Assembly: GCA_916048055.1 (NCBI GenBank)
Contig: CAJZHL010000028.1
Location: 2,666,001 to 2,730,000, forward strand
Direction: 5' to 3'
DNA from: Pedinophyceae sp. YPF-701
Taxonomy: Eukaryota; Chlorophyta; Pedinophyceae
DNA length: 64,000 nucleotides
How positions within the stretch are numbered: position 1 is the stretch's first letter; each line of letters begins with the position of its first letter. Under the pieces are notes generated by a model. It was not told the origin of the DNA. It did no database searches and was given only the letters and a program-made list of their open reading frames with translations. Both the position numbers and the translations under genes were made by a program. This document shows positions 13,013-23,080 of the stretch, one piece after another.

Positions 13013-14925
13013 TCACACCATAGTGGCAAACATAGCCTGCAGTTGCGCGAACCGCGTCTCTGCGTCCCGCAGCTGAGCGCCGCGCTGCTTCAGCTCCGCG
13101 TCAAAGTGCCCGTGGCACTTCTCCAGCTGCTCCGTCGCGTGTTTGAGCGCCCCTTTCAGGCGCGCAATGAGGTCGTCTTTCGCGGCCGCGGATTCGCCCG
13201 CGGCCCTCGCGCGGTCGACCGCGGTGCTCTGCGGAGGTGTGCGGGGCGGGGGCGCGCTGTGGGGGCGCGGGCGGGGCGCGGGCGGGGGGCGGACCGGAGA
13301 CGAGCGGTCGGGCGCGTTGGCAGTCGAGGATTCTCGGTTGAAAAAGAACACGTGAAGGAGGACGAGCGCGCAGCGCGCTGTTGTGTCCCAGGCCCTGCGA
13401 CGGAAGCGTTGCGTGCGTCGCGCGAGCTCACCTTGCTCCCGTGCGCGCACGTGCAGCCCGCGCACCGCCCCGCAACACCCCCCCAGGACTCCCCCCCCCC
13501 TCGCACTGCTGGCTCCACCTCCGCCCGCGCCTGCGCGGCATACAGCTTCGACTCCGCGGCCCGCCGCGCGCTCCGCTCCCTCTGCACCGCCACGCGCAGC
13601 TCCGTCAGCTCCTGCGCGCTGCCCGCGGCCTCCACACTCGCCTGCGACGCCTGCGCAGCGGCGCTCTTCGCCTCCCCGCGCAGCGCCTCCGCCGAGGCCT
13701 GGAGCCGCGCCAGCTGGTCCGCGAGCGCCTCTCCTCGCGCCGCGGCCCTCGCGGCGTCCTCCTCCGCCCTCGTCCGCGCGTCGTGCGCCGCCCGCAGCGT
13801 GTGCTGCAAGCTGGCAGCCTCATCGCGCAACGTTCGGTTGACGCGCGAGACCTCGCGCACCTCCTCGCGGGCGCCCTCGAGCTCCCTGCGCAGCGCGGAG
13901 AGCTCCGCTTCGAGGCGCGGGTCGCTCCGCGGCGCGTAGGACGGCTGCGGCGGTGGCGCGTACTGCGGCGCCGCGGTCGTCTCCCGGCGCGCGAGCTCCT
14001 GGTTCGCGCTGCGGGGACACACGGACCATCATCGCTGCGTGAGCCATGCGTTTACTGCGGCGGTTCGTGACGCGCAAGGGCGCGCTGCGGCCGGTGCCTG
14101 CGCGTACCTCTGCAGCTGCCACGTCAGCGTGTTGATCTGCGCAGCTTCCTGCCTGGAGCGCTCCTCGGCACGCACAACGCGCTGCTCGGCCTCCCGGCAC
14201 CGCCGCCGGTACTCCTCCGCCCCGTCCGACAGCTTGTGCACCCTCCGCCGCAGCTCTCCAACCTGCGCCCGAGGCAGCACGAACGTCTCAGAAACGCGGC
14301 ACCAGCGCGCAGCCAGAGGTCCCCAGGCCGCCAGAGCGGCCCAGAAGCCGCTCGTGCGCCGTGCGCCGCCTCCGCACCTGCGCCTTGGTCTTGCGTAGTG
14401 CCTCTGCGTCCGCGCGCGCCCGGTCCGCGGCCTCCCGGCGCGCAGCTTGCTCCGCAGCGGGTAGGTCCACCGATAGTGCGTGCATTGTGGAGCGTTCCGC
14501 CTCGTTTGCGCGATCCGTGAGCTTCCGAATCGCGTCGTCCTTGAGCTGCGCCTGGTCCTGCCAGGCCCGCCTGGCCTCCGAGAGCTTCCGAATGAGCGCG
14601 ATGTGCTGCTCTCTGAGCTCCGCGAGCTCCGTCTCGCGGTCCGCGAGCACGGACCTGCGCCGCGGGGCCGAACGCAGCGCAGCAGCGTCGCGCAGGGCGC
14701 CCGTGCCATGGCCCAGCTCAACAACCACGCCCTCCCGCCCGACTGACGCGTCATCCATCGCCTTGAATGCATCAAACAGGATGAAAGCAACTAGACAGCG
14801 ACGCCTGCGTGAAGGATACTGCCAGAAGGCGTCTACGTGGGGGCGTGCGGGGCCCACCTCAGCTGCATCAGCTCGTCCTCCTCGAACTGGCTCGTGAGGC
14901 CCGACGTCGTCCCGGAGACCGTCAT
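13013..14925 (-). CDS. Coiled-coil protein of unknown function
   Basis: Five exons on the minus strand: 14925-14858, 14804-14378, 14262-14108, 14008-13519, 13228-13013; 451 aa with all phases consistent. Starts MTVSGTTSGLTSQFEEDELMQL, then a short hydrophobic helix (CLVAFILFDAF), then almost continuous coiled coil rich in Glu, Arg, Ala and Gln (for example LADRETELAELREQHIALIRK and AAQINTLTWQLQ), broken only by a Pro/Tyr/Gln-rich linker (APQYAPPPQPSYAP). It resembles centrosomal or ciliary coiled-coil proteins in composition only. I do not recognise the family. Confidence 0.75.
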
Positions 14926-15302
14926 GGAGCCTCGCGTACCTCGTCTCGACATGGCTGCGCCGCCTCACGACGACAAACGCCCACACCCCGCGGCGCAGGC
15001 CCGCACTGATCCCTCACGCTACCGACAGCTCGCCCTCGCGCTACCGACAGCTCCTCCCGCGGCGCATCCCGGTGCTAGACTGGACGAGCCACCTCCGTGC
15101 CACGCCCACGCGCCCCCGCGGCCCGACGTAGCCCGGCTAAGCCGCCTCCGCCCACGCACGCGCCCACCTCCCATCAGCTCTCCAGTCTTCCCGCACGCTC
15201 CACGCTCCGTGCCGGCTCCTGGCCGCCGCGCCGCCCGTCATCCGCGCACTTCCCATCCGCCTTTATACTCCCATAAGCGACGTAACTCCCCCAGCCGCTC
15301 GC
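14926..15302. other. Divergent spacer, 377 bp
   Basis: Between the divergent coiled-coil and glutaredoxin-DUF547 genes. The TTTATACTCC sequence near 15262, about 40 bp before the + strand ATG, could act as a TATA-like element. This is speculative. Confidence 0.3.
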
Positions 15303-17792
15303 ATGCTCCGTATGAGCGCGTCCCTGCGCTCCGCGGTGCTCCAGTCGGTCCACGCCACCCGCCCCGCCACCCCGCGCGCCACGTTCCGGCCGCTCAGAGC
15401 GCCCCACTGGGGTTCCCGCGTCTCCGGGGCCGCGGCGCCGCGCGGGCCGCGGACGCACCGCTCCGTTCTGTGGTCCGCGGGCGCTGCAGTCGTCGCCGCG
15501 ATGTCCGCCTCGCAGGAGTCCGCCGCCGGTGCGCGCCGCCCGCTCGCGCCTGTCACGCGCGGCCCAGCGCCGCCGCGGATGCCCGAAAACCTCGCACGGT
15601 ATATATATGATTAGTGTCTGTTCTGTGGATCTTAGTTGAGGTTCCTCCTCGCACGGCTGCGGCCCCGCCCGCGTCCGCCGCGCGCGTGCGTCGCGAGGGG
15701 CGCGTCCTCCGCGGCTTCGCGGCACGGGCCGTGGTTGCAACGCGCCGCACGCGCCCCACGCAGCGCGCCCGTGGCAACCACCTGTGCGTGCAGCGGCCGC
15801 GACGGCCACGGCGCCGGTCGCGGTCATCTCGAAGACCGGCTGCCCGCACTGCAAGCGGTGCAAGGAGGCGCTGAACGACGCGGGGATCAGGTTCACCGAC
15901 TACAACCTCGGGGAGGAGCTCGACACCCTGAACGCAGTCAAGAAGGAGTCCGGAAAAACCACCGTGCCGCAGGTGCCGACCGTTCCACGCGCGGGAAATA
16001 ATCCCCCACGCCGTTCCCCGTCCTGTCCGTGCGTTTGGCGGTGATTCGCGCGCTCACGGGCGCGTCGCAGCTCCCGAGGGGCGTAGCTGCACCCTTCCGG
16101 CCGCGCGCGGCGCCCACCGCTGCTCCCCGCAGCAGCACGCTTGGCAGCGCCGCGCGGGGCCGTCGGGCGCGCTGCGCCGCAGTCGAGGCTCACGCGCGAT
16201 TTCCGAGACTCTGAATCCCTTCTTCCGTCCACGCCGACCAACCATCCGCAGGTGTTCGTCGCCGGGAAGCTCATCGGCGGCGCGGACGACACCGTCGCCG
16301 CGCTCGAGTCCGGCGAGCTCAAGGCCCAGATCGACGCCGCCGGAGACACCCCCCCCCTCCCTGACTCGATTGCCCAATTGCTGAAAGGCGTCAAGGGCGG
16401 CAAAGCAGGCGGGAAGGCGGCGGGGCCGATCCCGCTGCCGCCGATCGAGGGCCTCGACGCGCAGCAGATCCAAGCGCTGAGCGTCGCGGCGGAGGGCATG
16501 GGCCGGCCCGCGGGCCGCGGGGGCGTGCAGCGGTCGGACAAAAAGGTGGGGGGGTTTTGCGGGACCAAGGTCAGGGGGGCGTTCACGACGGAGCAGGCGC
16601 GGCAGTGGCTCGCGGCCAACACCGAGCCCGACGTCCTCGGCATGTTCGGGTCCCCCGCGGAGGCCCTCCAGGTCCGCACACCACCACCGTACACACGTAA
16701 ATGTATGCGCAGGCCACTGCTCCGTGCTCCCGCACCCTAGTGCGCTCGCAAGGCGCGGAACAGTCACACGCGCCGCCCGCCGTTACGCGGTCAGGCGCAG
16801 AACCCCCCCCAGCACACACACACACACCCCTCCCCGTCTCTCGTCGCGCAGGCGATGGCGCGGGCGCGGCTGATCGCGCGCGCAGACCCGTCCGCCGGCA
16901 AGATCGACGCGGACACGCTGTGGCGTCTCAAGGCGGACGCGCCCCCGCCCGCGCTCGGCAAGCCACTCAACACCCACATCGAGTGGGGCGCTACGTCCCG
17001 GTCCGCGGCCGAGGTCGGCGCCGAGCTGCGCAAGCGCATCACGTCGCTGTACGACGAGTTCCTCTCCAAGGACGGCAAGCGCGTCGACTACGCCGGCATC
17101 GCGAAGAGCGCCGCGTTCGCCACCTACGTAGACGCGACCGCGGAGCTCCAGGCAGTCGACCCAGCCGCGCTGAGCCGCGAGGCGCGCATCGCGCTCTTCA
17201 CGAACCTCTACAACGCGATGATCATCCACGGGACCGTCGCGTTCGGGGCGCCCGAGGGCACGATCGGGCGGACGCGCTTCTTCAGCGGCATCGTCTACAA
17301 CGTCGGGGGGGGGAGTATTCCTGCCAGGACGTCGAGGACGGCGTGCTGCGCGACAACGCGCCCGGCGCGGCCTCGCTCGGCGTCCTGCTCGGCGTCCCGG
17401 CGCTGGCGCGCGGGCGGTTCCGCCCTGGCGACCCGCGTCAGGCGGTGGTGGTGTCCCCGCTCGACCCGCGGATTCACTTTGCGCTGGTGTGCGGCGCCAA
17501 GTCGTGCCCGCCGATCAAGGTGTTCAGCGAGGAGAACCTCGACGCGGGGCTGCAGGCCGCGGGGGAGGCCTTCTGCGAGGGCGAGGTGGAGCTGTACCCT
17601 GACCGGGGCGTGGTCCGGCTGAGCAAGATTTTCAAGTGGTACGCCAAGGACTTCGCGCCGAACCAGACGGACCGCCTGCGGTACATCGCGGGCTTCCTGC
17701 CGCCCGACCGCAAGGCGGCGCTGCTGGGGATGCTGCAGCGGGGGGGGGTCACGGTGGAGTACAAGGAGTACGACTGGGGGACGAACGACTAG
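15303..17792 (+). CDS. Glutaredoxin-DUF547 fusion protein
   Basis: Four exons: 15303-15528, 15794-15972, 16252-16671, 16852-17792. A Ser/Arg/Ala-rich N-terminus of about 75 residues looks like a transit peptide. Residues 92-95 are CPHC, the dithiol active site of a glutaredoxin fold, followed by KTTVPQVFVAGKLIGGADD, the cis-Pro and GG region that binds glutathione. A linker (LPPIEGLDAQQIQALSVAAEGMGR) and a DEP-like LARGE-helix stretch lead into a DUF547 domain with IALFTNLYNAMIIHG, VYNVGG, YSCQDVEDGVLRDN, VCGAKSCPPI and LRYIAGFLP. The exons add up to 1,766 nt, one base short of a multiple of three. The frame changes at the run of nine G at 17305-17313, exactly inside the conserved GG-x-YS motif. 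Most likely this is a homopolymer base-calling error, less likely a real lesion. Confidence 0.88.
16809..16828 (+). repeat. Short (CA)n tract in the intron polypyrimidine region
   Basis: About eight CA units just upstream of the acceptor of the last intron of the glutaredoxin-DUF547 gene. A simple repeat only. Confidence 0.6.
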
Positions 17793-17998
17793 TCGCACGC
17801 GCGCGGGGGCGCTGTAACAGAGCAGTTGCGAAGCGGCGAACGCCCATGCGTCGCTCGCCAAGTGTGGGGCGTCGCTGGCTGCGCGCCCGGGCACTGCGTC
17901 TCTGCGCGCAGGTCCGCGCGGCACGCTCTCGCGCAGCGTTTCGCGCGCGATCCGCCCGCTACTTCGTTCCCGCACTGGCGGCTCACACGCGCCGGCGT

Positions 17999-19764
17999 TC
18001 AGCAGCAGGCGCCGCCTGGGCCCGGTTCGCAGGCGGGCGCGGCGGCGACGGGGCTCGGGCCGCAGTCGAAGAGGCCGTAGTGCGTCGTCCGGTCGCCGAC
18101 GACGTCAAAGTGCTTGGCGAGCCACGACACGCCGTTCTCGCCGACCATCGCGGCGGTGTTGCCGCACACGAGCATGGGCTTGCCCTTCTCGAACTTGTGG
18201 TGGTCGTCCAGCACGTACGCCGACTCACTCCCCTCGACACTCCCCCTGTACACCGCGTACTGCCCGTAGTCCTCGCACTTGTCCTCGAGCAGGCCCGGCG
18301 CCTTGAACAGGCGGTACGTGATGGAATAGAACTCCGCCTCCCCGACCACCGCCTTCAGCTCCGGGTCCGTCACCTGCGGCCACGCAGCGCGCAACGCGCA
18401 GCGCGTCATGCGGGGAGGCAACGCCGACGGCGCGCGGCCACGCAGCGAGAGAGAACCGCACACAGAGCGCAGGCGTGCAAGGGAGTGTGCGCGCGGCCAG
18501 GGCAGGGCGGCGCACCTCGATCGGCGCAGCGGAGAGCACGCGCGGGTCCGCGAAGCCCACGGACTGCGCGATGCGGCGGAAGTCCTCGGTATAAAGCGCG
18601 CCGGCAATACACTCCCCCCACAGCACCTCGTGCTTGCGGACGTGCTCGGGGAGGCGGCGCGAGCAGTACACGTCGCTGAAGTAGAACTCGCCGCCCGGCG
18701 CGAGGACGCGGTACACCTCGGACAGCACGCGCGGCTTGTCTGGCGACAGGTTGACCACGCAGTTCGAAATCACGATGTCCTGCGACGCATCCTGGATGCC
18801 CGCCTTGTCGAGGTACTCGATGTGGCCGTGCACGAAGTCCAGGTTCGGCTCGGCGTAGCCGAGCGTCTGCGCGGGGGGCGCGGACGGACCGTGTGAGGCG
18901 GCGAGCGTGACGCGGGCGGGCGGGCGCACGCGAGCGGCGTCGTGCGCGGCGCATTGCGTTCGGGCGTCGCGGAGCACCTACCTCCTTGCAGTAGGAGTCG
19001 ATGTACTTGCGGGCCACGGCGAGCTGCTCCTCGGTCATGTCGACACCGGTCACCTTGCCCTGAGCGCCGACGAGGTCCGCCATTACGTAGCAGTCGCGGC
19101 CGGAGCCGGACCCGAGGTCGAGGACGCGGAGCCCCTGCACGGACAGACGAGCTAGCTCGCGCGCGGTTTCGGCCCGCGGGAAGGCGCCGGGGTACCGCGG
19201 ACCGTGCTCGCTGCTGCCGTTGCTCAGGTAAGGTGCTGGTAACTCAGCGCAGATACTGCCGTGCGCGCGCGAACGCGGTGCTACGTGCGTGGGGCGCGGG
19301 AGCAGCGGCGCGCGGCCTGGAGCGACCCTGGGCGCGCGCGCGCGGCTGCAGGAGCGGGCTGCGGCCCCCCCGGGCGGGAGCGACCCGCGTGCGGCGCAGA
19401 CGCGGACCCGATCGCGCCCTTGCCGCGAAATTCGGATGCTCGGGGTCCGTGTCGGTCGCGCGACGCGGTACGACCTCTGGATTCGCGCGGGGGGAGTCGC
19501 AATGCGGCGTGCGTGGCGGACCTGGATGCCGAGAGGGAGCGGGGCCCCACAGCCGTAGAACTTGGCCTTGATCTCGTCCGGGACCTTCTTGAGCGACTCG
19601 ATGATCCTGCGGTGCGGCTTCCCCGCGGCAGTGCAGGCCGAGGTCTTCAGGTCCTTGGACGTTTCGAGAACCTTGCCATAGTATTTCTGGGTGGCCTCGT
19701 ACGTCTTCGAGTCGCCCGCCGCGATGTCCGCGAGCGGGCTGGTAGCGGCCTTGCAGCACGACAT
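17999..19764 (-). CDS. arsM: Arsenite S-adenosylmethionine methyltransferase
   Basis: Methylates trivalent arsenic (detoxification). Four exons on the minus strand: 19764-19522, 19134-18982, 18866-18516, 18373-17999; 373 aa. SAM motif LDLGSGSGRDCY, then TGVDMTEEQLAVA, SNCVVNLSPDK, VYRVLAPGGEFYFSDVY, and LWGECIAGALY. Cysteines fall at 44 (TSAC), 72 (FYGCG), 168 (SNC) and 218 (GEC). These match the four conserved As(III)-binding cysteines of the ArsM family, the first two at the same numbers as in the Cyanidioschyzon enzyme (recalled). The protein starts MSCC and ends GGACC. The 387-bp first intron contains an open in-frame stretch; I joined GIQ directly to GLRVLDLG because that matches the family. 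Confidence 0.95.
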
Positions 19765-20204
19765 CTGGCGTGCCGGCGCGGCGCGGGCGAAGGGCCGGGC
19801 GTGGGGCGCGGGGCGGGAGCGGGGGTGCGCAGCGGAGGCAATACAGGTGCCCGCTTGCGTCGCAGGACTCATCAGGAACGTATGGGCACCTTCCGATGGG
19901 AGCTCGCGGTCTGGAAGTGGCGCGGGCGGCGCGGACGCGCGCCGTCGTGCCGCCGGCGGGCCTGCGTCGGACTGCCCGACTGTGCCTAGAGTCACCAGCG
20001 TTGTACGCAGGGGCTGTCAGGACGATTTCGGCTCGCATGGCTCGTCAGCGCTGCAGAGTGTGCAGAGCGAACGAGATTCTATGCTCTGAGGTCGTGTCGA
20101 GCGCGCACCGGTCGGCCGCAGCGCGTTCAAGGCACGCCATAGCCCGGGCTGCAGCGCACGCCGCGCCGTGTTTCCACGCACCGCCGCGCGTCCCGCGCGC
20201 GTTC
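19765..20204. other. Divergent spacer, 440 bp
   Basis: Between divergent arsM and the NUMOD3 gene. No gene seen. Confidence 0.4.
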
Positions 20205-21101
20205 ATGAGCCTCCACCGCCCGGCGGCGCTCCCGCACAGCGGGCTCGCCGCCCGGCGGCCTCTCCATGCCCGTACCTTCACCTTAGCGCCCCACTTTGGC
20301 GCGCACTGCGCGCTGTGGGGCCACTTACAGCGGCTCCCGACGGACGCGACGCGATATAGACACGAATCAGGACACATCGCGATGGCGCGGAGCGGTGTCG
20401 AGACGGAGACCAAGGCCGAGGTGGGTCAGTCTAGTGACATGGAGGAACAAGGTGGCAAAAAGCGCGGGTGGAAAAAGGGACGCAAGTTCACGCAGGCGCA
20501 CCGGGACGCAATCTCGCGCGCCAAGACCGGACAGGTCCGCACTCGCCACCTCGTCGCTCTCCCGTCGCGGCTCCCGCGACCTACCATCACGCGCGTGCAC
20601 CGTCCAGGCGCGCCCACGCTGGCGCCCCCGCGCCCGCGCTCCGCGCAGAAGTACTCCGACGAGCACAAGAAGGCGATCAGCGAGGGCCTCAAGGGCCGCA
20701 AGCACCGCCTGATCACGCGAATGAAGATGTCACTGGCCAAGCGCGGCGTCGCGCAGCCCGCGTCCCCGAAACGCAGCGAGGGGCAGCGCGCGCGCTGGGC
20801 GGCGTGGCGCGCGGTCCGCGAGGCCGAGCAGGCCGCCGTCGCGCGCGCGCTCGCGTGCTCGGAGGAGTTCGAGCGCACCCGGACCCGCGTCGATGACGAG
20901 CTGGCCAACCAAGGGCTGGTCCGGGAGGCGGCGGTGCAGGAGATGGGCGCGCTGCGGCGGGACGTTTTCGCGTGGATGACGCGCCGCGCGCGCGAGACGG
21001 GCGAGCAGCCGTCGCTCGAGGAGGTTCGGGAGGTCGCGCCGGACATTCATGGAAAATTCATTCGATATCTGGCGTTGAGAGACCTCGTGCGCGACACTTA
21101 G
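20205..21101 (+). CDS. Plastid-targeted NUMOD3-motif protein
   Basis: Two exons, 20205-20534 and 20649-21101, 260 aa. ATG 20205 gives MSLHRPAALPHSGLAARRPL, a likely organelle transit peptide. A second in-frame ATG at 20391 (MARSGVETE) would remove it. Two NUMOD3-like modules sit at KKGRKFTQAHRDAISRAKTG and KYSDEHKKAISEGLKGRK, each a (K/R)(F/Y)(T/S)xxHxxAIS helix that binds DNA in homing endonucleases. No GIY-YIG or HNH nuclease motif is present. The remainder is an Ala/Arg/Glu-rich helical region. The 114-bp intron keeps the frame open, so retention would add 38 residues. Similar nuclease-free NUMOD3 proteins are known in plants; the function is not established. Confidence 0.8.
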   Translation: MSLHRPAALPHSGLAARRPLHARTFTLAPHFGAHCALWGHLQRLPTDATRYRHESGHIAMARSGVETETKAEVGQSSDMEEQGGKKRGWKKGRKFTQAHRDAISRAKTGQVRTRHLVALPSRLPRPTITRVHRPGAPTLAPPRPRSAQKYSDEHKKAISEGLKGRKHRLITRMKMSLAKRGVAQPASPKRSEGQRARWAAWRAVREAEQAAVARALACSEEFERTRTRVDDELANQGLVREAAVQEMGALRRDVFAWMTRRARETGEQPSLEEVREVAPDIHGKFIRYLALRDLVRDT

Positions 21102-21658
21102 AGCGGTTGCGGGGGGGCGGTAGCGCGGGATAAATGGCGCGGATGTGACGCGGCCGCGGAGTGAACGGCGCTGGCGTGCTCCCGCGGGACGCGACGACGT
21201 TGGCCAGAGGGCGTCGTGGGCGAGGGGCGCCGCATGCCGCGGCGAACTGGGACGAAACGCCCGCCGCCATTCGAAAGTATTTTTTCGAGTTGCTGACCGG
21301 GGCGAGCTTCCTTCGAATGTCCAGCTGCGCACGGCATCGGTGTGTGCAGCGAGCCGGCACACGTTCCCAGGCCTGCGTCGCCGCATTGACGAAGCGCTCC
21401 GGCCCGCAAACGACACCGGCGACGCAGCACTGGCGCGGACGAGCCGCGCGGGGCGCGAGCGCAGCCGGGGCGGCTGCAGCGCAGCATGTCACACAGGTGC
21501 TGGGACCCCGACATCTGTTGCCGCCGCTTGCTCATCCTGCGTGGGGGTACTCCACCGCGTCGTTGCTCTCGGCCACCCTTTTCCTTGGTTATTGTGACCT
21601 CCGGTTTGACGCCTTTTGTCAGACTGAAAGTTCATCACACGCGTCGTCGCAACAAGCG
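21102..21658. other. Convergent spacer, 557 bp
   Basis: Between NUMOD3 and O-methyltransferase stops. No gene seen. Confidence 0.4.
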
Positions 21659-22667
21659 TCAGCGCTTGAGGCACATGGCGACGCCGTCGCCGATGGGCAC
21701 GATGGTGAAGTCGACGCGCGGGTCCGCGGCCGCGAAGTCGTTGAACTCGCGGATCGCGAGCGTCGGCGCCTTGGTGTCGGCCTCGTCCGCGACGCGGCCG
21801 TACCACAACACGTTGTCGACGGCGACGAGCCCGCCCGGGCGCACGAGCTCGAGGCAGAGCTCGTAGTAGTCCTTGTACCGCTTCTTGTCCGCATCGATGA
21901 ACGCCAGGTCGAAGGTCCCGGCCTGCCCGTCGCCCAACAGCGCCGCGAGTGTCTCGAGGGCCGGGGCGACCACGCAGCGCACCTTCGCGGCCACTCCCGC
22001 CTTCTCGAAGTACTTCTTCGCGATCTCCATCGTGTCCGCGTCGTTGTCGCACGCCACAAGCTCCCCGCCGTCCGGCAGCGCCATTGCTGTGCACAGCGCA
22101 GAGTAGCCCGTGAACACCCCCACCTCGATTGCGCGCCGCGCGCGTGTCATCCGCACGATCTGCTGCATGAACTGGCCCTGCTCCGGGGAGATCTGCATCC
22201 GGGACCCGCGCAGCTCGTGCGTCTCGACCCTCAGGTCCCGCAGCAACGGCTCCTCGCGCGTGCGCCCCAGGACGTACGCGTAGAGCTTCTCGTCCATGCG
22301 AATGACCTCCTTGTTCACGATGTCGACCTGCTCGAGCCTGCGCGCGCGGACGCGAACGACGCTCGCGCCGCCGTGAGCACCGTAAGGGGTGCAATTGCTC
22401 TCCGTCGCCTCGTTCGCGGCCGGCCACGCGCCGCTCCGGTCCGGTTTTGCGCGCCGGCGACGAACATACAGCGCGGAACTGGAAAAACAGTCGACGAGTG
22501 TGAAACGCACGCATCGCGGACCTGTGCACGGGCTCTCCCGCTCGGCCGTTTGGCGCCGCGCCCACGGCCCCGCGGCAGCGCGAACCGAGCCGCGACGCGG
22601 CGCGGCGCAGATGCCCGGTGACCGGACGGCCCTGCCCCAGCCGCGTCACCGCCATCCGGCACGCCAT
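21659..22667 (-). CDS. CCoAOMT-like cation-dependent O-methyltransferase
   Basis: Two exons on the minus strand, 22667-22522 and 22337-21659; 274 aa. Family signs are KLYAYVLGRTREEPLLRDLR at the start of the domain, MQISPEQGQFM, the SAM site AIEVGVFTGYSALCTAMALP, DNDADTMEIAKKYFEKAG, the metal-binding DLAFIDADKKRYKDYYE, LVRPGGLVAVDNVLWYGRV, and the C-terminal TIVPIGDGVAMCLK. The first exon (MACRMAVTRLGQGRPVTGHL) is Arg-rich and looks like an organelle transit peptide. It joins in phase 2 (CACAG/GTCCGC to GCGCAG/GCTCGAG). Substrate uncertain: in algae this family is broader than lignin synthesis. Confidence 0.92.
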
Positions 22668-23080
22668 CGCCCCCGACCTGGCGTGTGCAGTGCTGTGTGT
22701 TGTTGTGTCGGCAGCGTGCCGCGCCTCGCAGGCGCTCGGTGCTGGATCTGGTCGCGACGGCGCCGCGGATCTGCGCGCGGCGACCGGCGGGCCCCGGAAT
22801 TCTGCGCCCGCATGCTGCAGCAGCAGGTGTACAACCCTACCGGGGGTGTATTGCAGTAAAACCGTCTGTCGCTCCGCCCACGCGCGCGCGGCCGGCCAGC
22901 AGCTCCGCCACCGTCGGGAACGCCGTCACAGATCGCGTCGTTCACGCACGCGCGCAGCTCAGCAATCCCAGCGACGCACTTGCGTCGCGCAGAGCAGCGA
23001 CACGCACCGCCGCACCCTCGCCGTTCACGCGCGCAAGGCGACGGTCCGCGCCACCGCCGCGCGAGCCTCCTCGCAGCCGC
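22668..23080. other. Spacer, 413 bp, with one G-run motif
   Basis: Between two minus-strand genes. Carries CGGGGGTGTATTGCAG at about 22841-22856. No gene seen. Confidence 0.4.

Noticed and set aside
17304-17329. A 26-nt intron in the DUF547 exon
   Set aside because: Far shorter than any other intron here, and it would remove a conserved strand; a one-base homopolymer error is simpler.
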